From Rhizophlyctis rosea (taxonomy: Eukaryota; Chytridiomycota; Chytridiomycetes; Rhizophlyctidales; Rhizophlyctidaceae), in contig JADGJC010000486.1 of assembly GCA_027596075.1 (NCBI GenBank), forward strand, positions 1-23,068: 23,068 nt of DNA, given 5' to 3'. Below, piece after piece: positions 8,838 through 18,554 of the stretch. Below the pieces are notes generated by a model. The model saw only the letters and a list, made by a program, of their open reading frames with translations, was not told the origin of the DNA and ran no database searches. The position numbers and the translations under genes are program-made. How positions within the stretch are numbered: the first letter of the stretch is position 1; each line of letters begins with the position of its first letter.

Positions 8838-9891
8838 CTACACTCGTATGCAATGTCGATCAACTCCGTCCCCCGCAAGAAGGTAAATATCAGGACCCAT
8901 AGTTGTATCAAGAACATAGGCGTAGTCCCATGATGCGCCCTCGATTGCTTCCTTCGAGTAGAAAAGTGTTTGTTGTGTAAGCCTCTTCAAGTATTGGGCT
9001 TGCACACTGATTGCCCCAGCGCTCCTCACTACCACGGTTGGATTGCGTAGTACACGATAGAACTGGTTCTCTCCAGAGGGATGCCATCTTGGCCCTGCAA
9101 ATGTATCATCGGCGGAATCCCAGTATTCGTCAGAATAGGCTTCGGCCATCTATCCGGTGATCACCCGTGGACAACAGCCGATTGTGAATTTGTGGTACGA
9201 AGCCAGGTGGGTATGGATTGCGATTCGGATCTCGTCCGTGGCGGCTCTGCAGAGCATGGTGTAGTGTCCGCCCAGATCGAAGAGACGGTTCTTCAGGATG
9301 CGGAATTTCTGTAAGAGGTATTGCTTGAGATCTGCTCGTTCTTTCAGTTGCGACGCGTTTGGGTCAGTTCTCAGAAGCCTAGGTCAAACGTGTAAGATAT
9401 CAACGCATGTTACAGAAGCCACACATTTGCTTCTCACTGTAAGCGACCCGAGACAAATGTCATTTGATGTTCGCAAATCGTCTGACGGATAGGTTGCACA
9501 GTGAAGTTGAAGAATTTGTCCACGAGTAGCAGGCCCAGAAGGTTTCCTGTTTCACCAGTCGTTCGGACGGTGGAAACCAGGTCGTGGAGGATGTAGGATC
9601 GGAAGATCTTGTCGTTAATTTCCGCAGGGAATCGCCCGAAGGGGTTTGAGTGTGGGAAAGACGGCTGTTGCTGGAATGCGGAACAATATGACGGCTGCCT
9701 GTCAGTGCTTGAACGGAGGAGTCAGTCCGCAAGGTACTCACGCGTTCGACCTCCATTTCCGTCGTGACCGTCATGATTGTTTTGCGTGAGGTAGGCAGAT
9801 GAGTGTTGCGTTTCCAGGTCGAGATGAGATTGCAGATGACTTTGGGGTGGGAACAAAGCAGCGTGGGAACGTTCCACATGACGCAACGCAT
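8838..9891 (-). CDS. orphan protein, four-exon model
   Basis: Not recognised. Supported exons are 9891-9742, 9670-9438 and 9378 downward, joined by introns with GTGAGT and GTGAGA donors and AG acceptors that keep frame. Residues near the start of exon 2 (FPAEINDKIFRSYIL) look like a degenerate F-box-like helix pair. Exon 3 is charged (LKERADLKQYLLQKF). Frame then meets TAG at 9150-9152, immediately followed by ATG and 102 further in-frame codons ending at 8838. A 78-bp intron (9172-9095; donor GTCCAC, branch CTGAC, acceptor TTTGCAG) would skip the TAG and give 281 aa. Without it the protein ends after 203 aa. The downstream frame (RWHPSGENQFYRVL and on) reads like real protein, so the longer model is preferred. 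The start is the first ATG of the exon. It shares a divergent promoter with the C1-peroxin gene. Confidence 0.55.
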
Positions 9892-10166
9892 TTTTTCCCA
9901 GGCGCCAAGAACGGAGGCCAAACCGGAGGGACGGCTCGGGGCGCTGCCCCGGCTGCCAACTGACGTGACACCACCTCAGACCACCTCAACACTGCAAACT
10001 GTTTCACTCTCTTTTCATTTTGCCTTTTGCTTCATCTTCCCACACAAAAGACCTACCCTTACGAATACTAACCTACGCATTACGAGCAACCAAGCAGTGT
10101 TACGGTTGCTGTGAAATTCACGACTCTTTGCACCTCTTTGCCTTCACGTCGCTTGACGTTAACGCG
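9892..10166. promoter_or_regulatory. divergent promoter, 275 bp
   Basis: The only sequence between two genes facing away from each other, so it must drive both. It contains a repeated ACCACCTCA (two copies within about 9969-9990) and pyrimidine-rich tracts on the plus strand around 9990-10045. Specific factor sites are not assigned. Confidence 0.5.
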
Positions 10167-12034
10167 ATGGCTCAAGCGCCAGCAGACGGCCTGCACAAGT
10201 GGGAACACACTTCCTACACGAAGCCGACCACCTGTGACTTCTGCAACGCGTTATTATGGGGACTGGTGAAGCAGGGCTATCAGTGCTCTAGTAAGTACGC
10301 GATTGTGTGTTGCACACGCGTCAAGTTGTTCACAGATCTATGTTCCTCCACTTGGCAGACTGCTCCTTGAATGCGCACAAACACTGTGCGGAGAAAGCAA
10401 TTGGGTCTTGCGGAGGACTTCCACTGGAGAGATCACAAACAACAGACTCAACAATCAGTCAAAAGTCGAACCTTTCTGTCCGAAACCACCCTCACTTGTC
10501 AATTATCAAGGACACACTATCTGACATGAAAGAGTCGTTGAAGGCTGGGATCGAATCAGGCGCTCCCCGCTCCCCACAAGATCCTCCTCCTTCCCCACGC
10601 ATCTCCCTAAGCCTGCCAGACATCCCAATCCTTTCAAAAAAGCCCTCTCGCACAAACCTAACCGACTCCACATCATCACAATTGGAACCACCATCCACCG
10701 TTCCATTGCGTGTACCATCGCCCGTCCCGCAGCGCGAAGATGAAAAACGTCTCAACCTCTTCTCCATGCCCAAACACTTCTCCAAATTTGTCAATAGGCT
10801 TACGCCTCTTGTTCGCGCGCACGACGAGTTTGTGGATATTCTCACATGGAGGGATACTTTCAAGAGTGGGATGGCATTGATGGCGTATGCGCTGATGTGT
10901 ATGTACAATTTCCCCGCACTGCACTGCTGGGGATTGTTATCGCTTGCTTACTAACATCGTCACATCAATGAACCCAGGCATATACCCGACGCTCATCTTC
11001 GTCATGCCCCACCTCATTCTCATTCACTACATCCTCAGAGCCCATCAACAAACCGTCGCGCCTCAACCTCAATCACCAACAACGACCGAATCCACCGATA
11101 ATCCGCCCTCACATCAATACCGCCGGAATATGCAATTCCTGCAAACAAACATGGCTAGATATTGTGAGTCTGTTACGTCTTGACGTAATTCTCTGCCTGC
11201 AAATTCTTTGTTCAAATATCTCACTATCCGCTTCTTTCAAATATCCCCTAGCCGAAATCTACGACCTAATCCTCACAAACCGCCACATCGTCACCTGGAA
11301 CGACCGCGCTCTCACATCAAAAATCCTGAAACTAACCTGCGCGTCACTAGTCGTCACCATCATTACTCTCAAACTCGCGGATTTCAGATACATCATGTTG
11401 GTGCTGGGCAGTGGGCTATTTCTGCAAAACAACGCCCTATTTGGCGGGTTGGCGTTGAGTATTATTTCGGTTGTGATGGATAAGGTGCAAGGGCGGGGAA
11501 CGGTAGTTGCGGAGAGTGTAAGCGCTGCCGGGCAGCAAGGGCGCGATGGGGATGGGGTTTGTGTTGTGTTTGAGAACCAGAGGTGGTGGGCGGGTGAGTT
11601 GTTGTTTTGCCATATCGAGCTCTTCCCATTTGTGCATTTCCTTTCGTTTGTGATCCAGAAACATTGGTTGACCTATACCACTCGCAGGTCTCGGCTGGAT
11701 CCCACACCTCCTCGCGACCGAACGCGCCGCCTGGACTTCAGAAGACCCCAAGGTGCTCTGTCCGCCCAAAGACGGCTTCCCCGTCCCCGCAGGAGCCTCG
11801 GGACCTTGCGCGTGGCTGGACGACGACTGGGTGCTGGACAGGGAATGGACGCAGCAGGATGGCGAGGGATGGGTCTACACGGATTACAATTGGCGGCATC
11901 CGAGAGAAAGCGGATTCCCGACTGCTTTCACTAGGAGGAGGAGGTGGCTCAGGAGGTATGGGATTGGAGGGAGTGAGGGGCGTAAGAGTACGGGAGTTTT
12001 GGGGGAGGTTGGGAAAGTTGTCAAGGGTGAGTGA
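10167..12034 (+). CDS. C1-domain Pex24/DysF peroxin-like membrane protein
   Basis: Exons 10167-10290, 10359-10898, 10978-11163, 11252-11593 and 11688-12034 encode 512 aa; intron 2 has a perfect TACTAAC branch site. Residues 10-59 form a complete C1 zinc-binding domain, H10-x12-C-x2-C-x13-C-x2-C-x4-H-x2-C-x7-C59, the fold that binds diacylglycerol/phorbol ester in protein kinase C. A Ser/Pro-rich linker follows. Residues about 195-375 contain hydrophobic membrane segments (about 212-245, 308-325, 330-355) as in the integral peroxisomal peroxins Pex24/28-32. A DysF domain follows: N-terminal part VFENQRWWAGLGW at about 389-401, C-terminal part YTDYNWRHPRE at about 461-471 and a basic TRRRRWLRR. 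Family members control peroxisome number and contacts with ER. The C1 domain suggests recruitment by, or sensing of, diacylglycerol at the membrane, which is inference. Not all C1 domains bind diacylglycerol. Confidence 0.85.
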
Positions 12035-12405
12035 TGGGAGGCTTCAGGTTCCGGTGTGGATGCGAATTCTATTCGCATCTACATAGGTTGTAGAATGTAG
12101 TTTTCTTGTTCATAGGTAGCTTTTTGCATTCCTTCTGTAGATGTATGTAGTCATTCCAGAGCTTTCCGTTTTGGCAGCACCTGATACAATTAAAGCCGTA
12201 GCATGTACAAACGAAACCATTTTTTGCCTGTTTCGGTTGGCCGCTTGCAGGTGCTATATATTTCTCAGATCTTCTTCAGCAATGACTCGGCGTCCTCTGA
12301 CGCATTTGAGCCTACTGATCTCAGCGAACGACTCTTTCCTAACCTGTTGTTGAAATGACTTGTAAGTATATAAGCATAGATGCATGCAAGCATGATCACG
12401 ATAAC
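12035..12405. other. intergenic between convergent genes
   Basis: These 371 bp hold the 3' ends of the C1-peroxin gene (+) and the XRCC4-like gene (-). T-rich, TGTAG-containing stretches at 12085-12150 could be 3'-end processing signals. No gene or repeat is supported. Confidence 0.4.
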
Positions 12406-14068
12406 TTACGAATTCTGTCTAGATCCGACGGGAGTCGTAGCAGGAGATCCGTTCCGCGAACTGCCTCCATTCGGTGCCAAGAAGCCGCCATTACCCGGCG
12501 CTGGCGAACCTGGCGGGGTTTCCTGGTTCCGTTTTCTCGGTGGTCTGTGCGGTCATGTTGGAGTCATGCCACGTATCTCGATCGCGCACCGTGAACCTCA
12601 TGGTCATAACGCATTTACAACCCACCTTCTCGCAGCAAGTGCAGGCTTAGCACCAAACGCAGAGGGACCAAACAAGGACGGCGGCTCCATTTCATCACTA
12701 TCACTGGAATGTGCCACACGAGAGGATTTTGGAGTGGTTGCTGTTGTTGATGGTTTAGCGGGTGTGGCTTGCAAGGTGCTTGGTTCTTCGGTTCGGAGTC
12801 GTTTTGGAGATGGGGAGGGTTCTCTTGATGCATCTCGTGAGGGATTCCGGCTGGAACCGTCGTCAATGTTGGTGGTTAGGTCGGTGGTTAGGTCCCGTCC
12901 GGCGGGACTGTTTCCATTCCGACGCTCTGCAGCTTCTGTTTCTAGGCGTTTTATGTGCTCCTCCAATGCCTGATTTCGATTTGCTGCGGAGGAGGAAGCA
13001 AGATGAGCATTGCGCGAGATTTGGGAATGTCAGTGCAGCGAACGGAAGTCATACCTAATTCAGTGTTCGCCGCCATAAGCTCGCGGATCTTCGCTTTCTT
13101 CGCATTCAACACTTCCTTGAACTGATAAAGAGATCAATTCCGTTGCAATCGGGATCTCACTATCCTCAAGTCTCTACCTTCTTGAATACTACGCGGTCGA
13201 TTTCTTCCCTCTTCTCATGAACCCATTCCTCATGCATTTTCAGGACCTTATTCCGTTGATCCTGAAGATCTTTCACCTTTACTTCAAGTTTTTCGCATCT
13301 ATCCTGAGCATTGGGATGTCAGCCATCTGCGCGAGCAAATATTCGGCCAAATCGACATAGTTCTCGCACCAGCGTGCCGCTTCTTTCTTTGGTGAGATCA
13401 TCGATCCAACTCATCCATGTTGAAGAGGTGGCCTCAGGTCCAAGGGATGTCAGATCCAGGGAGCCCAGTTTGAACTGATGTGCCGTTGGAATTCGTTATT
13501 CTGATAGCAAGCATTGGCAGTGGCTCATACGGCGTTTACCATCACTTCTGACTCCGGAATCAGGAACCATGATAACTGTGCAGAAGTAAAGTCAAGCTGG
13601 GTGGGAAGCTTACAACACCACGGTACACGTCGACAAACCTCTGCAGTGAAGTCGTGTCTGCTAACTTCGCATTTCGTTTCCTGTCCTTTGGGATCGTTCA
13701 CGCCAGCTAGTGCAGCCCGTGTAGCTTCCAGATACTCAGATTCGCCAAACTCTGGCGGCTTCTGGCGCGTCAACTCATATTTGACCACTGCACAGTGGGA
13801 AAAAGATAAGGATGTGAAGTCCGGATGAGTTCAAGTGGCGCCCCCCTCACAACGGACCTTGCTTCTGCCACACGGTTTCGCCATCGGTCACCGTGATCTC
13901 CACCGCAACGTCGCCACTTTGTTGCCAGTCGGACGATACATAGATTGTTGGCTCGTCTGTGTCAACAGCTATAGGATCAGGGAACGACGAGAATGACAGG
14001 TGTCCGGGCGGTCTCAGGGAATGGTCTTCTGGGGCTATTCTTAGGAACGTCCGTGAAGAAGATGCCAT
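12406..14068 (-). CDS. XRCC4-like non-homologous end-joining factor
   Basis: XRCC4 is the scaffold that binds and stabilises DNA ligase IV in double-strand-break repair in the nucleus. Exons (5'->3'): 14068-13858, 13787-13540, 13474-13370, 13303-13178, 13121-13055, 12983-12626, 12544-12406; 417 aa, all phases consistent. The N-terminal head (residues 1 to about 160) has the family strands FLRIAPED, VAVEITVTDGETVWQ, EYLEATRAALAG and FKLGSLDL. Residues about 180-275 form the long coiled-coil stalk, with FKEVLNAKKAKIREL at about 231-245 matching the conserved stalk segment just before the ligase-binding part. The C-terminus is Ser/Pro-rich and disordered, with basic patches (PKRLR, PPRKR) as likely nuclear signals. 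Human XRCC4 is 334-336 aa, so this protein is longer mainly in its tail. The spacing between FKLGSLDL and the stalk motif fits the family. Confidence 0.85.
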
Positions 14069-14211
14069 TTTTCTGTTCAGTAGGCTTTAGAGATGGTGGG
14101 AAGATTTTGAGAAAGTTCAGTTCCGCCCCTTCTTCAGTTGTTGTGCGCACGCTCACGGGACCCGCGCCGCTGCCGCCGCAGCAGGCCCTGGTCGTTCCAC
14201 CCTCGCGTTTC
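14069..14211. promoter_or_regulatory. divergent promoter, 143 bp
   Basis: The compact gap between the XRCC4-like start (-) and the iminopeptidase start (+) must serve both directions. It is GC-rich at 14140-14200. If the peptidase were translated from the second in-frame ATG (14272) the gap would be about 200 bp. No factor site is assigned. Confidence 0.45.
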
Positions 14212-15714
<1,503 letters not shown>

Positions 15715-16346
15715 ATAAACAGGGTCCCTTCTTCGCTGAGAAATATGGGTGAACACAATGACAGTGTATAATGCTCTTCCCGCCCTCGTCTCTCCGAAAA
15801 CCAGAACCTGCATCATTCCACACTCCTCCGCTTGTTTAGATATTGCAATGGTGGGGATCCTTCCGAAAGCAACACAGATGCAGATTGTAGGTTTGAAAGC
15901 TGATGGTAAACAGACGTATTGAGTTTACATTTGACGCGTGGCCTGCGCCACATTCCGCGCTGCGCGCATCAGCCACAACCGCACATCGTCGCACAACCAC
16001 CGAATGCGGGGTGGGTTGCGGTGCCATCGGCTTATGGTGCCGCATTAAGAATGGTTCAGGTCAGGAGACGTCCGAAAGCGGAAAGCATGCCCTTCAAAAA
16101 AGGAAAGTGTGGGAACCTGCAAGCAAAAGTCTACAACAACCTTCAAACCTTCTGACCTACTTTCCGAAAAGAAACACCAGGAGGGGGAAAAAGTGGGGAG
16201 GATGTGTGAGAAATTCTGTGCGTGCAGGGTTTGTGGACCTGCGGTGTGTCGAAGGAAAAGTATATTTGAGGTGATGGCCTTTGCCATCCCCTCTAATCGC
16301 CCCTGCTGCCCCCATTCCTCAATACCTTTCCCCATCTCCGTCCACC
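15715..16346 (+). promoter_or_regulatory. upstream region of the GH16-CBM1 gene
   Basis: The 632 bp between two plus-strand genes hold no supported gene. A TATATTT element at 16261-16267 lies about 85 bp before the ATG, a reasonable TATA position. The following leader is strongly pyrimidine-rich and ends CCACC-ATG, a good initiation context. A GC-rich segment with repeated GCGC lies around 15935-15970. Confidence 0.45.
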
Positions 16347-18158
16347 ATGTTCAAAGTCGCTTCCGCTCTCCTCGTGCTGGGTTCCATCCTCGGCGCCAGC
16401 GCCGAAGTTGCCCAAGGCACCTATGACATTACTCCGTTCAAGAACCCTCCCTCAGCGGCCGGTTCCGCTACCTTCATTTCGGGGTCTAATAAGGTTATTG
16501 GTATGTCGAGGGTTCAAGAAATTTACATCGGGAAGAAAGTACCATTTTCTGACCATGAGGATGACAGGTATGAACAAGGGTCTGACGTACAACAGCGCCA
16601 CCGGGAGCTTGAACATGCTCTTGGACTTGGTCAACATCAAGTATGATATGGCTACTCCTGGTACTTGTGCCGTGCCTGCCATGCCGTACAAGGCTGGGGA
16701 GATGGCTTGTGCGAAGTACACTTTCCCGGACAATGACTATGCGTGAGTAGCAACAACTAGTTTCGAACTCATTGAACCCATCTTGATTGACGTTGTGTTT
16801 GGTTGCTCTCAGCGGCATTGTCCTTGCTTTCTACGTAAGTGCCGTGGACCACTCCAAGCCCGAATGGGTGGCATTCCATACTGACATGTTGTTGTTAGGG
16901 TTTGGAATCCAACGTCAACTCCGCTCAAGACGGTCGTCAGGATGAGCAGGACTTTGAGGTATGGCCCATGTGATGTATCTCCATGCCGTGAAGGTTCAGG
17001 CATTGACTGTCGCACACTCGATGAACAGTGGCTCGGCAAAACCACCTACTACCAAACCAACATCTTCGTCAACGGCGGTGGCGGCCGCGAACGCTACCAC
17101 AACAGCAACAGCAAAACCTACGAGCTCTGCCTCGGTAACACCGGCAACGCCGTCCAATTCTACACCAACGGCCAGCTCATCCGGTCCGAGAACCTCTCCT
17201 TGGATGCGCAGTACGCTTGGTCCTCCATCTGGCGCACCAAGGGCATTTGGGACTGCTGTGGGCAAGAAACGTCCACTAAGTTCAACATGGTGCTTGAGGA
17301 GTTTGGTATCTTCAAGTTGGGAGGTGGACCCGTTGCGACGACTACGACGACTAGGACTACGAGCCCGACGCCGACTACTACTAGGGGGCCGTGTAATTGC
17401 CCGGTATGTCTTGTGATTTACGGGATTGTGGTTTTGGAGTATGAAGTATAAGGCTGACAAAGGTTCTTGATTAGACCTTCACTCCCCAACCTTGCCCGAA
17501 CGGCGGGTACGTCACCCCCACTTGTCTCGACACTGTCTGGTCCGGAACCAACGACTGCCAATGGGCCGTGCCTGTATGTATTGTCCCTTTTTCCTGTTGC
17601 CAAAATTCGCAAAACTGACAATAGTGCCACAGGCCTGCCCCACTGCCACCACCACCGCCGGTACTTGCCCCACAGTGACCGTTCCTGGTCAAGTAAGTGC
17701 TTCGCATGTTGCTTTCAAGCCAAAGTTTTGACTTATGTTCATGATGTAATGTTTTTCGCAGCTTGTGACTGTTACCACCAGGCTCCCTGACTTGACCGTT
17801 ACCGTTACTGCCGGCCAACAGCCCACCACCACCACCCGCACCACTACCACCACGACCACCACCCGGACTACCACCACCACAACTCAGTCCAACACCAACT
17901 GCGCCCAGAAGGTAGGTTCTGAATCCGCTTTTCAGATTTTATAGATACCTTCTAACCCGTTCGCAAACCAAAACCAACAGTACCAACAATGCGGTGGACA
18001 AGGATACAGCGGCCCTACGTGCTGTCAATCAGGATCTACCTGCAAGGTGTCCAACCAATACGTAAGTTCGAGGGCCTGCAACCGTCTGCTTTCGTTTGAT
18101 GTCGCGTGAAGTACTTACAAAATTCACTCTCTACATTTAGTACTCCCAATGTCTTTGA
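16347..18158 (+). CDS. secreted GH16-like glycoside hydrolase/transglycosylase with CBM1
   Basis: Exons: 16347-16500, 16568-16742, 16813-16834, 16899-16958, 17029-17403, 17475-17573, 17633-17692, 17762-17911, 17981-18061, 18141-18158; 397 aa, every phase consistent, including a 22-bp exon. Residues 1-19 are a signal peptide (hydrophobic core, cleavage after GASA). The catalytic domain (about 20-255) carries GIVLAFY, then DEQDFEWLGK with the GH16 ExDxE motif (Glu133 nucleophile, Glu137 acid/base expected), and YYQTNIFVNGGGGRER, very like plant XTH and fungal CRH enzymes. These act on beta-glucans, xyloglucan or chitin-glucan links; the substrate cannot be chosen here. Thr/Pro linkers flank a Cys-rich segment (about 258-310). 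A second Thr-rich linker leads to a complete CBM1 (about 362-397: YQQCGGQGYSGPTCC then SQCL), a cellulose-binding module. Likely role: attack on or remodelling of plant or own cell wall outside the cell. Confidence 0.9.
17815..17890 (+). repeat. ACC-rich linker-coding microsatellite
   Basis: A run of ACC/ACT/ACG codons encodes a near-pure Thr tract (with three Arg) before the CBM1. A shorter related tract at 17336-17390 encodes the first Thr/Pro linker. Such O-glycosylated linkers space catalytic and binding domains; the DNA is prone to length change by slippage. Confidence 0.75.
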
Positions 18159-18554
18159 AGTGGATCAGATGACCGGAGTGCTTTGTAGGATTGTTATTGT
18201 TGTATCAACAGAGAGGATAAAGTGCAACTTGTGGGCTGGCTCCACGTTGCTATTTTGATTTGTGTGGTTTGTGCAGTGATTGATGTGACAGGACTGCGGG
18301 TTGCCTTTGGTTTTGGACGCGGGTGTGGCATTCTTTCCCGACGGTTTCGAAAAGGAGGCAAACATCTTCATTTCCATGACGTTCTGCCATTTTACATCTG
18401 GACTGCACGATTTGTGAAATAGGGTGGGGTGGCATCCCATCGAAATCTCCCAAATGCCATTCGTGTGACCCAGAAAGAAACAAACAAATCGAAGAGTCAC
18501 ATTCTATCTTGGAACTGTTTCCATCTAAAATTCTCTCCACCCCCTTCTTCTACA
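18159..18554. other. intergenic between convergent genes
   Basis: These 396 bp contain the 3' ends of the GH16-CBM1 gene (+) and the EME1-like gene (-). Frames on both strands are short and lack motifs. No repeat or RNA is seen. Confidence 0.45.

Noticed and set aside
8507..8902. Plus-strand open frame of 131 codons between BTA1 and the orphan gene.
   Set aside because: No ATG at the start, no recognisable domain, and its end overlaps the better supported minus-strand coding sequence.
12380..12973. Long plus-strand open frame (197 codons) antisense to the XRCC4-like gene.
   Set aside because: It is the complement of the disordered Ser/Pro/Arg-rich tail; the minus strand has consistent exons, splice phases and family motifs.
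13304..13390. Apparent 4-bp frameshift (TTCTTTCTTT) in the XRCC4-like gene, after which another frame reads well (ARWCENYVDLAEYLL).
   Set aside because: A 66-bp intron (13304-13369) with GTGCGA donor, CTGAC branch and CTCAG acceptor joins the flanking exons in frame, and the resulting spacing to the stalk motif fits XRCC4. The other frame has no donor to leave it.
17815..17890. Considered as a transposon or minisatellite boundary.
   Set aside because: The repeat is an in-frame Thr-codon tract inside a linker, joined in phase to the CBM1 exon, so coding explains it.
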